Below, piece after piece: positions 41,764 through 53,639 of a stretch of 64,000 bases of DNA. The notes under the pieces were generated by a model. The model was not told where the DNA came from. It did not search any database and worked only from the letters and a program-made list of their open reading frames with translations. The stretch is from assembly GCF_905147045.1 (NCBI RefSeq), contig NC_065917.1, positions 4,604,501 through 4,668,500 of the forward strand. The letters are read 5' to 3'. This DNA comes from Nymphalis io. Taxonomy: Eukaryota > Arthropoda > Insecta > Lepidoptera > Nymphalidae. The position numbers and the translations under genes were made by a program. Each line of letters starts with the position of its first letter. Position 1 is the stretch's first letter.

Positions 41764-43211
41764 CAGAGTAACGGGTGCGCCGTCTAGTACCGAGTAACGA
41801 AACGATACACACAAATTTTAATAAATTTTTAAATTTTTTCATTTCGTTACTCGCATTTTTCGTAGCAAGTACTGTTGATGTGTGTATAGAAACATTTGCT
41901 GATCGTATGTTTTACGCATGCGCGAGCATATTCGGTGAATTTAAAAACGTACGTTACAAAGATGTTTGTTAATGAGTGAAGTATAATTTGGAAATTCGTC
42001 GTCAAAGTTTTTTACTGTTTATTAAAGGTATTGTGTGTGTAGACAAAGTTTTAGATTAGAACAGAAACAAGGTATGAATTTTTTTTTTACAAATTAGAAA
42101 TGTGTGTTTTTGTTTTTTATTATCATGTATTTTCACGTTTTTTTGCCTTATCCTATAAGAGATATTATAATAAAGTCGCTCTAATGAGATTAAATTATGG
42201 GGGTAAACTATGGGGTTTTTTTTTACGCAGACTAAAGACGATAAGGCAAAATGTGATCATTGTCATTCGTTGTATTCTGTAAAAGGCGGCTCTACTACAA
42301 ATTTGAAAAAGCACCTCATGAAAAAACAGAATTTTTCAAAATTTAGATACAAATATTATTACAGATACCGAAAAGAAACTGGCAAATAAAATAAGGACGG
42401 AATTTAAAAGTAGATTCAAGAATTATTACAGGCACCTGCGTTTTAAGAAGCTGGCATTTACGTTTGATGTATTAAATTACGAGTCTGCCGAAGGTGCATT
42501 GAAAAATAAGCTGCAAAATAAATTTAACCATCTGAAAGGATTTTTCGTCATCTCGCCAAATCGGGCCAAATATTAAGTGAGAGGCGCAGCTCTATTTAAG
42601 CAAAGCGAATGAAAAAGATTTTATTTTTGAATATGAACCAGAGATTCCTGCCATAAAATGTTTTTATTTAATATGTTTTTTTACCGAGATGGCGCGACGA
42701 ACAAGTCGCAGATGTTAAATGTTAACACTTGCCCATAAAAATTGCGGTACTCTTGGCTCAATTTCATTCTAAAGAAAAAGATTTCCTTTGTTGTTTTTGT
42801 TTTGTTTAAAATATGTTTTTATTTTATTATTATGTTTAATTTTATTTTAAGAACAAAAAGTTTTGTTATTGTAATTTTGTTTAAAACATGTTTTATTTCA
42901 TTTTTGATGTTTAATTTTATTCTAAGCAAAACTATTTTTATGTTGATTTATGATGAGAATGTTATTTAAATATTATTATCAATAAATGATTTTCGACACC
43001 TATTTGTTGCTTTTTCATTATAATAGATGCATAATGGATTGCGATGTTACTGCGATATAACATAAGCTCACAGGTAAAATTTTCAAAATAGTAAATCCGA
43101 ATTTTTCATGAGAAGTAACGAGTAAGATAACGATACTATAGTAACGAGTACTAATTGTTATAGTAACGAATATATACGGGTACGCTTTTTTTCGTTACTT
43201 TTACACCTCTA
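41764..43211. mobile_element. Possible non-autonomous hAT-like element with BED finger
   Basis: Left end CAGAGTAACGGG and right end (reverse complement) TAGAGGTGTAAAAGTAACG resemble hAT termini (CAGAG.TG). Many subterminal GTAACGAG/GTAACGA motifs lie near both ends (41770-41850, 43120-43195). No matching 8-bp duplication was found, so boundaries are uncertain. Confidence 0.45.
42195..42335 (+). pseudogene. BED-type zinc finger fragment
   Basis: Plus-strand reading DDKAKCDHCHSLYSVKGGST then NLKKHLMKK: C-x2-C, the KGGST.NLKKHL signature and the His ligand of a zf-BED. Frames are broken on both sides. The BED finger binds the element ends; 42340-43200 has no other supportable gene. Confidence 0.7.
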
Positions 43212-43776
43212 CACACGCTCCACTTGATACGGGCATCACACTGGGTGGCACGACTATTCCTAGAGTTAAAACATTCAAGTATCTAGAATCGATTCTCTCC
43301 GAAGATGGCTCTATTGAAGCGGATATAACACAGAGAACGACATCGGGATGGATGAAGTATATAAAACGGCAGTACGATCGACACTGCTGTACGGCAGCGT
43401 AGTATGGGCAACTAAAAAGTCTCATAAACAGAAGCTATCAACCACCGACATGCGTATGCTGTGATGGGCGGGAGGAGTAACACTCAAAGACAAAGTAAGC
43501 AATAAATATATTAGAGGAAGCTTTAAAGTTTCACCCATAACCGACAAAATATCAGAATCAAGGCTCAGATTGTTTGGACACGTAATGCGTAGGCCCAACG
43601 ATAACGTGGTGAAAAAGTGCCTTTCCATGGCTACAAGAAAGATGGGCACGGGAAGACCCCAAACCACTTGGAGGAAAAATGTCCACAGGGACATGAAATG
43701 CCTCGGCCTCACCGATGAGGACGCGAACACACGATCTACGTGGCGTCGCATGATATGGAGAGCTAACCTCACGTAA
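43200..43776 (+). pseudogene. RTE-like LINE RT C-terminus
   Basis: Plus-strand readings RVKTFKYLESILSEDGSIE, LLYGSVVWATKKSHKQKL, a frame change, then SRLRLFGHVMRRPNDNVV and GTGRPQTTWRKNVHRDM. This is the region after the RT core in RTE/BovB-type elements (YLGS, LYG.E.W, LRWFGHV.RR, GRP...W). One stop near 43465 and one frame change. Confidence 0.75.
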
Positions 43777-43799
43777 CGGGATAAGGCGAGGATAAAGAA

Positions 43800-44435
43800 G
43801 AAGAAGTAGACCGAAACATGTCAGTGCAAACTACAATCAATCGTAAATCTTCTAATCAAGGCCTTGAAATCTGCAGAAATCTTCACCATTATTAAGTCTG
43901 TTGTGATATAAAGCAAAACCGTCATGAATGTACATGCACAAAATGCGTGAGTAAAGTTTTAAATTATCAAGAATTTTAAAATACCAAAACAAAAATCTTG
44001 TCAGTGGGTTGTAGACAAAAACTCACATACAGTGAAGAATAGAATAAAAAAAAAGATGAAAACAATTTCTATAAAAAACGATTTCAAGTGATTTGCGCGA
44101 TCTTATTTACAAATTATAGTTGTAGCTTATATAGTAGCGTAGCTATGTTATATATCTATATATTATGTAGTCTAATATGTTCAATTAAGGCAAAATCTCA
44201 CAATCACAATCTATCACATTCAAAAGTATATAAAAAAATATTTTTACTTCTTATATTTAAATTTTGTAACATCCTATTCGCTATGTGCAAAGTACTTGGT
44301 GGGGGTTGTGCGAAGTACATATGTGGTTACTATACAGTAAAGTGATCGCAGCGCATGGCTTGGCAGAAATACGCAACAATCCGGGAAAGTAAAGTCAATT
44401 AGCACGGAGTTCGTAATAAATAAAAAATAAAATAA
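43800..44435. other. Low-information DNA
   Basis: Nothing coding that I can support. An 85-codon reading at 44088-44345 has no similarity I recognise. Confidence 0.5.
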
Positions 44436-44437
44436 AA

Positions 44438-44810
44438 TGCCTAATAATAGATGTTGTTGTGTTGTGAACTGCAAAAATAACAGCACAAATAGTCGGAGTA
44501 AATTCTAAATATTTCCTACATTGGACTGGAAATTAAATCAAAGAAATAAATGGATAGATGCTATAAAAAGGATAAGCAAGCGAAATAACCTTAAATTATG
44601 ATCAATTTTATTTGCGCTATATTTTATGTGATATTTATTTTGTCTGTATTATTTTAGTGTTGATGGGTGCCCATGCTATCCCAAACCTGACGACACAATA
44701 TGTAGTGAACATTTTATGGGAAACAAAAAATCATACGAGGAGGAAAGTCCGAGTTATGCTCCCAAGATGTTCCCTGAAATATATCGAAAGGGAAAAATTA
44801 ATGATTCACA
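44438..44810 (+). pseudogene. THAP-domain remnant, two exons
   Basis: Exon 1 from ATG at about 44438: CCCVVNCKNNSTNSRSKF, a stop, then NKWIDAIKRISKRN. After an intron-like gap ending in ttattttag (44657), GCPCYPKPDDTICSEHF and SYAPKMFPEIYRKG follow. THAP is a C2CH zinc finger (C-x3-C ... C-x2-H, then the AVPTIF-like box) used by P-element-type transposases and host factors. A stop in exon 1 makes it a relic. Nothing after it encodes a P-type transposase. Confidence 0.7.
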
Positions 44811-44867
44811 CACAGGTCCTAGCTAGATATACACGCTTGACAAAACGAAGAACCACAAAAGTCTCAG

Positions 44868-45340
44868 ATTTTTTTTTTTCGCTGGAGAAACGCATTTACG
44901 TGTTTCCCCCACATGAGGTGGGGGGTATGTGGGACTAGCCGGCACTGACGGCGCCGGAATACCCACTAAAAAACCAGCGGTACCCACTCCGTCTTGTCGA
45001 AGGGGCGTCACGGGATCGCTTGCGCATCCTACCGTGACGCACCGACGGTTGGGCCGCTCAAGCGGGCCTCCATTCCTAGGGGGTTCTCGGGGTACGGAGT
45101 ACCCCCCTAACCCCAGCGGTGCTTACGGTGGGGAAAGAAGGTGCGCATAGTGTCGGCGCCTCCTCCCGATTCTTCTTCGGTGGAGCGAATCAGCGGCGGC
45201 TGACCTCGCCTCTCGCTCTCGCTCCACGACCTCGTTCTGCAACATGACACTGTCGCAAAAAGAGAGCATCTCCATCCAACACCTCTCGCTGCCAAGCATA
45301 GCGTTAATCACGCTCGGCAGCGAGACGTACTTTTAACGTT
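44868..45340 (-). pseudogene. R1-clade LINE 3' end with poly(A)
   Basis: Minus-strand reading INAMLGSERCWMEMLSFCDS with EVVEREREARSA is the C-terminal block of R1-clade ORF2. The GC-rich 3' UTR (ggggttagggggg-like, tttcccccac) ends in a poly-T run at 44868-44878, i.e. a poly(A) tail. Similar UTR pieces are at 1945-2030 and 55445-55540. Confidence 0.7.
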
Positions 45341-45344
45341 AATA

Positions 45345-46240
45345 TATTGAGAATGAGGATTAGCGTGAGAATCATAAATTTTTAGTAAAAGATATTTAAG
45401 AAATTTATTTTGTATTCTTTCGATTTTATCGATATTTTATTATACAAAGGATTCCAAACGTGAGGCTTACTCGAAAATGGATCGGACGAAGGAATTGTAT
45501 AGCAAAATGAGTGTGGATTTGAAGTGAAAATCCTTACCCACTCTAAGGATAAATCCCAGCATCCGATATGCCCTTCCCACAATGTTATCAACATGGTTAT
45601 TAAATAGTAGCTTATGATCGAGGTGTACTCCCAAGTCTCTCACCTCGGTTACCCTTTTTATAGATTTTCATTAGTTTGTAGTCGAATACTACACTATTGT
45701 TTTTACGAGAAAATTACTGCATTTCTTAAGATTTAATGAAAGTTCATTTTGATGACAGTAGTGACAAAGGCTAAGTCGTTTTGTAATACAGTACAATCCT
45801 GTGTAGTTTTGATTGCTCTAGAAGTTTGCATGTCATCAGCGTATTATAAAATATCCGAATGTTTAAAAATATCACAAATATTATTAATAAACACATTAAA
45901 TAGGAGGGGTCCTAGATTAGAGCCTTGAGGTTTTCCTGATGTAACAGGAACAAAGGACGAGCAGAAACCTTTAATAGTAACAGCTTGACAACGTTCACGC
46001 AGATAAGACGCAAACCAACGTAGTAGATCACCGTGTATACCGACTTCTCCAAGTTTACGAAAAAGATGGATGTGCGGTATTTTGTCGAATGCCTTTGTGT
46101 AATCAGTATACACAACGTCCACCTGAGAGCCTGTTCTATAGCAGATGTCAAGTGATGAACAAATTGGATAAGATTGGTCTCCTTGACTTTTTATTGATGA
46201 AACCATGTTGTTTCTCATTTAAGATAGATCGTAAAATCGG
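45345..46240 (-). pseudogene. LINE reverse transcriptase fragment
   Basis: Minus-strand 45844-46218: VDVVYTDYTKAFDKIPH (motif A), HLFRKLGEVGIHGDLLRWFA, SGKPQGSNLGPLLFNVFINN (motif B). Beyond 45844, frameshifted, YADDMQ and LGVHLDHKLLFNNHV. Jockey-superfamily type. A piece of family A (46235-46360) abuts its 5' side. Confidence 0.75.
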
Positions 46241-46360
46241 AAAGATTTCAATGCACACACTTACAGCCTTGGCTTACCTCGGCCATCCCATGGGTGTCCC
46301 TTACGACACCCATGGCATGAGATTAGGGGAGTACAATTATAAGCTGGTACTCCACAGCAG
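46235..46360. repeat. Dispersed repeat family A, 3' end only
   Basis: Matches 3385-3505, including the GACACCCAT inverted repeat. 46361-46708 holds nothing I recognise. Confidence 0.7.
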
Positions 46361-46708
46361 AACAAAAAATATATTAAAAAATATATTTCACTCGTTTGTA
46401 ATGTTGTAGCCACTTTTATCACATTCAATTGTTATTTATTTCCTTGTTTATAAGCAACTTCGGCAGGTAAAACGTTGAATTTTTAAACGCCGTTTTAAAA
46501 CTTTTGACAGGAGCCCGCGACACACGAATTTAAGACAATGTTAAATTTAAAGTTTTATGATATTAAATACCAAGTTAATGTTCACAGCACGCACTTCTAA
46601 AACCATGTATTATTATAATAATTGGTCTTTTAGGCTTTGTTTATACACCTTTGTACTATTACGTATTAATTGTCACTGAATTAACTGATCTTGCTCACAC
46701 GCAGCCTC

Positions 46709-47332
46709 GAGGTGAACTGTTATGAAAGATATAAGATGAGATCATAAATATACACACAATACGTAAGCAATATTAGTTTTTATGTAAAAACTACAGAAAA
46801 AACCAGTGAAAGCACGAAATTGTTAACAAAACTTTTTTATTTTGACAATTGCGTTTGATAGTGTGCGTGTGGTTTCTAGACATAATAATTTATTTATTTT
46901 TAATTGTGAAGCAAAACTTTTTATAAGTAATTAAAGAAATGACAAAATAAATATATTATAACGTACTAATATCTATTAGACAAATTACAGGATAAGTCCT
47001 TAATTAGTTCTATTAATGTATCACGCCGTACCGTTGAAAGATATCTGTCAAAACCCGACTCATCTAAAGGCAGTGGTCCTGATGGATTACCTCCTATGTT
47101 TTTAAAACCATGCAGTAAACATTTATCAATTCCTTTATATTTACTTTTTAACAAATCCATATATTCGGGCATAATACCACCTGTTTGGAAAAAACCCCTT
47201 ATTGTTCCCATTTTTAAAAATGGAGATAAGCATAATGTCAAAAATTATCGTGGAATTTCAATGTTGTCAATCATACCTAAATTATTTGAGAAGATTATTT
47301 ACGATACTTTGTTTCCCTTAATAAAACCTCTG
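46709..47332 (+). repeat. 624-bp duplicated LINE segment, copy 1
   Basis: Near-identical to 59170-59793 (a few substitutions and one-base indels). First 260 bp non-coding, then RT coding. Copy 1 continues into more RT at 47333; copy 2 is interrupted by an LTR. Confidence 0.9.
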
Positions 47333-47510
47333 CTCATTACCCAACAACATGGATTCGTGAAAAAAAGATCAGTTGAGTCCAATCTCGTTGAGTTTCTCGA
47401 TGTTTTTCTTTTAGCCATGGAGAGAGGACATCAGGTTGACGCTGGGTATACTGATTACTCAAAAGCATTTGATAAAATTCCCCATTCGTTATTAATTAAA
47501 AAACTTGAAT
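46975..47510 (+). pseudogene. LINE RT N-terminal half
   Basis: Reading SKGSGPDGLPPMFLKPCS, IIPPVWKKPLIVPIFKNGDK, NYRGISMLSIIPKLFEKII, THE fingers, then QQHGFVKKRSVESNLVEF and YTDYSKAFDKIPHSLLIKKL (motif A). It breaks into (ta)n and poly-T at 47508-47541, where another LINE's 3' end begins. Jockey superfamily. Confidence 0.8.
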
Positions 47511-47525
47511 ATATATATATATATA

Positions 47526-48300
47526 TATTTTTTTTTTTTTTATATGTCCGGGATGGCAAATGACTCTACTCCACCTGATGGTAAGTGGTAGTAGAGTCCA
47601 AGCGCGACGACGGCCAGTACAGTCGGGAAGAATGTTCTGTACTAGCCGTCACCGCCTTGCCGGCCCGCAAGATGCCTCTTCACGCCTCGTTTGAAGGAAC
47701 CCGGGTTGTAAGAGGAGGGGAACACGTGAGCTGGTAAGGAATTCCATTTTTTGGTAGTGCGACAAAGAAAGGAGTTGCCAAATTTCTTTGTGCGCGATGG
47801 AATTGATGTCACAGTTAGGCGGTGACATCGAGAACCAGCTCGCGTGGACTTAAGAAGGAAGGGGGAAGCAGGAATTAGAGAGAATAATTCCTCAGAGCAC
47901 TCGCCGTGATACAGACGATAGAAAGCGCTCAGTGCTGCTATCTCGCGACGCAATTGTAAAGGTTCAAGGGTGTTTGTGACCTTTACGTCGCCAATAATGC
48001 GTACTGCACGTCGCTGCAACCGGTCCAAGGCCTCCAGTAGGTACTTAGCGGAGCCATCCCAAAGGTGCGAGCAATATTCAACGCAAGACCGTACCTGTGT
48101 TTTGTATAACAGGCACAGTTGTTGTGGCGTGAAAAAACGCCGCACCTTGTTCAGAACTCCGAGTTTTCGTGAAGCTGTTTTTATAATAGCCTCGATGTAA
48201 TCCCTTGGACTAAGGTCGCAGCGAACGTCCATCCCCAGCATGGCGATTTTGCTTTGTATCATCAGCGGTGTGCCACAGAGGGTATACACGGCGATTTGCT
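47526..48300 (-). pseudogene. 5'-truncated LINE, RT C-terminus, 3' UTR and poly(A)
   Basis: Minus-strand 215 codons: KIAMLGMDVRCDLSPRDYIE, KLGVLNKVRRFFTPQQLCLL, VRSCVEYCSHLWDGSAKYLL, LDRLQRRAVRIIGD and the terminal KKWNSLPAHVFPSSYNPGSF. 3' UTR to 47542, then poly-T (47527-47541). The reading is unbroken, so insertion is fairly young. At 48300 it fuses to R1-clade sequence. Confidence 0.8.
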
Positions 48301-48313
48301 AAGATGGATAACA

Positions 48314-49775
48314 TCATATCTCCGTGACAGAACTCAATTTGGGCGGGGAGTAATCCTCCTTACACGGTTTCCGTAGGACCACTACCGTAGCCAGCTTCCA
48401 TGATGCTGGGAAGTATGATAGGCTGAGGCATCTGTTGAATAACTCCAGAAAGAGCCCTCTTTCCGACTCGATCGCCTCCATGCAAATGTCCGCGGTAAAG
48501 CCGTTCATCCCTGGGGCTTTTCTAGGGTTAATCGATTTTGCCACAAACCGGAGCTCGTCTTCAGTGAACGGTGGATCCTTAGCCCCTCCAGTTCCTGGAG
48601 CAGCTGCCGCTATCTCTCTTATCCTTTTGTGGGTTTCATTTTCGTTCTTTCTTTCGTCTTTCTGGAAGAAGGTCCGAGCAATGAGTTCGACGGATTCCCT
48701 AGGGCTCAATACAGTGCCGTCAACCATCAGTGGTTGGTCTTCTTTTTTAATTTCGAACTTCCGTATCACCCTATAGACCCCATCCCAGACACTCTCTCTA
48801 TCTTGCTTGCTGCAGTACCTCTTCCAGCTTTCATTTTGAGCTAGCTCCGCTTCTTGCTCGTATTCTTTTTTGACCTGTAAATACCTTTCGACTACGTGGG
48901 CTCTGCGACTTTGTGCTGCACCCGGAATCCTTCTCTTCATCGTCACCATCTTTCCCTTTAGTATTGCTAACTCCTTTGACCACCAAGGAAATTTATTCTT
49001 TTTTTTTGTTTTAATTTTTCGTATTGTTTCGTTACATGTTAGTTCCAGTATATTATCCACTTGATTTATTACACTGTCTATTTCTTTTACTGAGTTTATA
49101 TTTTTTATTTTTTCTGCCTTTAAATTTGCTTCCGACATTTCTTTTTTTATTTTTCCTCTAAATTTTATCCAATCAGCTTTTTTGTATTATATTTCCGGGT
49201 TGAGTTATTTATTTTATTCTTAATTTTTATTTCTACTTCAATACTAAAGGTAATCGCGTTATGGTCAGAGCTAGTGACTCCTCGATCTACCTTCCAGTCC
49301 ATAAAATGTTCTATCATGTTATGGCTGCAAGCGGTTATGTCCACGTGACTCTGACAGAGGGTGCCGTTTCGAATTGTGAAGAAGGTAGGAACTGTTCCTT
49401 CATTTAACATATGCAGTCCCATCTCCTCCACCATTCCCGAGAGTGCCTCACCTCTATGATTTTCTCTGTCGCTTCCCCACCATGTGCTCCTGGCATTCAC
49501 ATCTCCTCCCAGCAGCACTGCATTTACGCCCGTTTTTGCTACTGCTGCTCTTAGTTGTTGGAGGTACGGATCAATCGGGCTCGTGTCTTTAAAGTAGATC
49601 GAAATCAGTCCTATTCTCCATTTTTGAGTACTGAGAACTGCGACTGCTATATTCTCAGTAGTTGATCCCGGATAACTGATTATGTCAATATCATTATCAA
49701 AGATCAAAATGGCCGATTTCACTGGTTTAGATCTACCTTGAGTGCACTGGATGATCCTATAGCCTTGAGTGCACT
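48314..49775 (-). pseudogene. R1-clade LINE ORF2: endonuclease and start of RT
   Basis: Minus strand 49165-49722 is the apurinic-type endonuclease: GLISIYFKDTSPIDPYLQQL, AVLLGGDVNARSTWWGSD, a C-terminal GVTSSDHNAITFS (catalytic DHN/S-D-H). 48314-49138 continues with a coiled linker (KKNKFPWWSKELAILKGKM), then PPFTEDELRFVAKSINPRKA and FPASWKLATVVVLRKPCKED (RT fingers). A one-base break near 49140-49165 separates the readings. RT motifs A-C are lost at the 48300 junction. Confidence 0.85.
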
Positions 49776-49879
49776 GGATGATCCTATAGCCTCTTTTCAG
49801 CCTCTAGAATCAGTTCCTGTAGGGCCAGCTTTTTCCTCTGGAGGTTTGCTTGCAGGAACATCTTTTTTAGGCTGCCTTC

Positions 49880-51492
49880 CTCGCCTTAGTAGTACGCCAC
49901 GCTCGACCTCGCCAGCTTGTCCCATTTCAGACGCACTGGGCAGTCCTCGTTAAAACTGTCATGATCACTAATTTTAAATTTTCCGCGCTGGAAATTTATG
50001 CAGGTCGGCGGGCTCCCTACTAATCGATCCGAGCAATCCTTACGGAGATGACCCCATCTTAAGTGCGCAGTGACTGCACAGGTCGACCTCCGTTTTACAG
50101 TTTCTTCGCCCGTGTCCAAACTGGAGGCACTTCGCGCATTGGATCAGCGGTGACCGGTCTTCCACCGGTACCCTTTGGAGGTCGATATGGAGTTTTCCTG
50201 CATCTATTAGTGCTCTCCAAAGGGCCGGTGACACCTGCATCGCCACGTGATTTTCGAGCTGGTTCCTAGCTCGAAAATCACTGGCTGGGAAATAAGTTAC
50301 ATTTAGATATTAAGATATCCCTTTAATTTTTTTTCTACCGCGCTTTACCAAAATAAACACACACACATTAACAAACGCATACACCCATTTATAATATCCT
50401 CGGACATTATTCACACACGGCCATCTGATCCCAAACTAAGCAGAGCTCGTACTATCGAAACCAGACAACTGATATACTACATATACTACTTTCTTTTGTT
50501 AATACATACTTGTATATATACAATCGGAGTATAGACTCCGATTCTGGTATGTGTTTTATCAATTTGCAGTTTTGTGATTTAATGGAGCTTAGGATATCCT
50601 CATCACTATTATGTGTGAGTAGGTTCCGCAGGATCACGAAAGGATCTTTGTTCCTTCGCTCTTCGACCTTTAACTTGGAACCTACCAACATTTTTGACAC
50701 TTTATCCAGCTCCTTTTTTTCGCAGCATCCCAGAATCACCTTTTGGTCGCGCACCTTCCTCATTCTGTCCACCCTGATGCCGGATGTTCTCGCATCGATC
50801 GTCTGTCGTAGCTTTTTCACCACATCGTCTGACGTATCGGCTACGTCCTCCGATGAGATGATTAACGAGTGGACAGACTGGGTTCGGTTCGCCACTGGTG
50901 GAGTCGCGGCTATTGATGCGTACGTGGCGTTATTTTTCTCTAATATCTGGTTGTTTTGTACCATTATGTTCATTTTTTTCCACCTGCATTTTTATTTCCT
51001 TTAATTATTTGCTAGTTTCCTCGGCTAACTTCAATTGTTTTTCAATTTTCTGCAAGATGTGTTTTTGTTTTTTAACACATTCCTCCTTACTTTCGTTGCC
51101 TTGTTCGTTTTTTTCCTGTGATTCTATGCTTTCTAATGCTTTTTGCACAAGCTCTTTTGCTTCGCTGATTCTCAAAACTATTTCATACATTTCCCCTACA
51201 TTTGCGATTACCGTCTCCTTTATTAGTGTTTTAATATTTCCTGATTGTTCTAGTTGTGTTTTCGCCTCCTGAAACAGTTCGTTTGCCCTCGCCGGTAACT
51301 TAGAGACTTCATTTTCGATGAAGTACCTAGTCAGATTTCCGAATATGGGTTTTTTAACCTTCCTCAGGGGCGGTTGCGTGGTGGTCTTTTTTTTCTCGAC
51401 CTGATTCTTTAGTTTCAGTGGTAGAGACAATTTTGAATTCTGCAATATTTTTAGCCCTTTGCGACGCTCGTATAGCCTTTGAGGACATGTTT
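49880..51492 (-). pseudogene. R1-clade LINE ORF1 (Gag-like) with zinc knuckles
   Basis: Start MSSKAIRASQRAKNIAEF near 51492, a coiled-coil segment (51005-51445, SIESQEKNEQGNESKEECVK), then VVKKLRQTIDARTSGIRVDR with RMRKVRDQKVILGC (50452-50973), the RNA-binding-like fold of R1-clade ORF1. After a SINE-like insertion, knuckles CAKCLQFGHGRRNC and CSHC follow (49886-50246). Frame changes near 51450, 51000 and 50120 disable it. Confidence 0.8.
50272..50500. repeat. SINE-like insertion in R1 ORF1
   Basis: Interrupts ORF1 between its RNA-binding part and knuckles. Contains ggccatctgatcccaaacta and gaaaccagacaactgatata, phrases common to a dispersed lepidopteran repeat. Some resemblance to the 5S rRNA internal region (gatc..aaa.taagcag), so a 5S-derived SINE is possible. 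Confidence 0.4.
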
Positions 51493-51799
51493 ACTTTTGG
51501 ATTTCGGCCTTGTTGTTGATTTATTTTGATTTACTTATTTACAATAATTTGATCTTATTATATTAGTTGTAAGGTACTGTATATGGGTACCTTGTCGTTT
51601 TAATTAACAAAAACGATAAAATTAATATAAAATAAAATGATAAGATAATAATTTAAATAAATCCAAATTTAATCTAGTTACTCAATTATCCTGTTTGTAT
51701 ATGGTTCGGAATATGGTTTGTTTTTGTATGGACGCAAGCCAATATTTTTACTCAAAATTTTTTTTTTTGCTTCCAGTGATATTTCTTTAGTCCTAGAGT

Positions 51800-51988
51800 A
51801 GAGACCGTGAATTGGCAAGCGCAGCGTCCTAGGGCGCCCTCCAGCCAGGTGGACCGATGAAGACTTAAAAAGGTGCGGGCACCAACTGGATGCGGAAGGC
51901 GGAGGACAGGGAGCTTTGGCGCACCTTGGGAGAGGCCTATGTTCAGCAGTGGACAATGATTGGCTGTTGATTGATTGATTGATTGATA
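51800..51988 (+). repeat. RTE-type LINE 3' end with (TGAT)n tail
   Basis: Plus strand reads LGRPPARWTDEDLKR then, frameshifted, DRELWRTLGEAYVQQW-like text, ending in (ttga)n at 51966-51988. Short tandem tails instead of poly(A) are normal for RTE elements. 51493-51799 upstream is AT-rich with nothing recognised. Confidence 0.65.
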
Positions 51989-52500
51989 TTTCTTTGTTAT
52001 GATTTTGTATAATTTTCTATTTTATATTATTTTTACCAAATGAATTTCCTGAAGAGGATATATTTAAGTATAGTTTGCAATCAAAATAGATATTGTATAA
52101 TTATTAAGTAATATACTTAGTCAAATTTTAGTCAGTTACTTTAGTCATATATTAAAATCAGAGTGTGTATAGGTAACACAGAGTCAGTAAGTTTTTTCGG
52201 TTTTTCATGGATATCTTTTGACCGGCGCATCCGATCAGGTCGAGAGAAGGCTCGTTGGACGCAGGACAACGGTCTCTAGATATCGATGTAAAAACCGGCA
52301 CAATTAGATTAACGGTTCACTGAATTTATAAGCGAAAACCGATAAATTATACAAAATTTAATAAAAATATAACTCTAAGACAGACAGAACCGGTCGCTAG
52401 CACTCCAGTAGTATTTCTCCTCGCACTAACGTTCTAACCTATGACGTTAGATGTCCAAATGACAACATTCTTGGAATTTTATTTTCTAAATTAAGACGAA
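51989..52500. other. No gene recognised
   Basis: AT-rich spacer; contains tcgagagaaggctcgttgga and tctagatatcgatgt but no coding or terminal repeat that I can support. Confidence 0.5.
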
Positions 52501-52509
52501 TTGTTGAGA

Positions 52510-52806
52510 GAATGGCTAACCCCGCCACGCCACAACAGGAGCGTATGGCATTTTATGAACTGCGCCCACTCCCCTTCGTTTTTTCTGTTTCCTCCAGTTC
52601 CTGGAGAATTCATGCCCGTCGACTATGGCATAGAAGATTTATCTCATTCGTGGCACATACGTCAAAAATTATTACAACGGTCGGATCTTTCACTAGAGAA
52701 AGCTATAAAGATAGCTAAAACAGTGATCATCGCGCAACAAAACACAGAGCACATAAATAAAAGCATTGAGTTGTCGTCGTCATTATCTAATGAAATAATA
52801 AAGTGA
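52510..52806 (+). pseudogene. Gypsy gag deletion derivative
   Basis: The second part, WHIRQKLLQRSDLSLEKAIK, is the end of Ty3/Gypsy capsid. The first part PPVPGEFMPVDYG resembles the start of Mag-type Gag (F.PPVPGEP...W). They are fused with the middle of the capsid deleted. Upstream MANPATPQQERM is in another frame. Confidence 0.55.
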
Positions 52807-53337
52807 TGAAAGAGGAGTAAGAGGGTGTTGAAGCGCACATTGTTTTTAGAATGGCAACATTATTTTACTTTGTCTACATATAATTTTCTTTTTTACCTAC
52901 CTACAAATTATTCTTATTCAATATCTTTCTTGTAACGTCAATGAACAATAAATCTATCTTGAAAACGATAATTTTTGATTTCTACAATCTCAAAACGAAT
53001 ACATTTGGCGACCGTGTGACAAAACGAATACATTAATTGCAATCTACGGAAACGATCAACGATAAATAAGAAATACGCAATTACGTTTCGGCGGTTATTC
53101 GACGATCCAACTATTGCATTATCCGTGGCCAGAGTAACCCAGCTGGAAGAGTGATCGTATTTCTGAAGATAGAAGGGCACTACAGAGGTCTGCGCGTTAA
53201 TACAATCAACGCTTCGATCTAATTAATAAGCTAAGTACCCTGCTATTTTACAATTTTATACCCGATCCCACATTGAGAACATAAAATTTTAAATAATGTA
53301 TTAAGCTATTAGTATTTTCGTTCTTTGTTTTAACGAA

Positions 53338-53338
<1 letters not shown>
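52807..53338. other. No gene recognised
   Basis: Includes a minus-strand 80-codon reading (52938-53180) without similarity. Probably internal or LTR sequence of the Gypsy or BEL fragments on either side. Confidence 0.4.

Positions 53339-53388
<50 letters not shown>
53339..53388. repeat. (TA)25 microsatellite
   Basis: Fifty bases of uninterrupted alternating TA. Confidence 0.95.
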
Positions 53389-53392
<4 letters not shown>

Positions 53393-53639
53393 TTGAAAAC
53401 GTATGTGTATTTAACGTTTTTTCGCCGACTATTTCAGCTTAATCGAGACGAAGCTGTGCGACCATTTTGTACGTGCAACGGGCATTGCGATTCGTGATTC
53501 GCGAGCCAGGTGACACCAAATGGAGGAGAGTGAGCGATTATTTTAATTATTAATACGGTTTTATTATTATTATTGTTTATGCTCAAGAAATGGAATTTCT
53601 CTAGTGAAACTCTTTACTTGCAATTTAGTATAAGTTTTT

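Noticed and set aside
42742..42969. 75-codon F/I/V-rich reading
   Set aside because: AT-rich low-complexity sequence in a non-autonomous element.
41764..43211. Complete autonomous hAT element
   Set aside because: The hAT C-terminus is outside and on the minus strand, the BED finger is on the plus strand, and no 8-bp duplication was found.
44612..44938. 108-codon plus-strand reading
   Set aside because: Out of frame with the THAP exon 2 it overlaps and runs into a LINE poly-T.
53339..53388. (TA)n as a possible origin or regulatory element
   Set aside because: Plain microsatellite with no associated motif.
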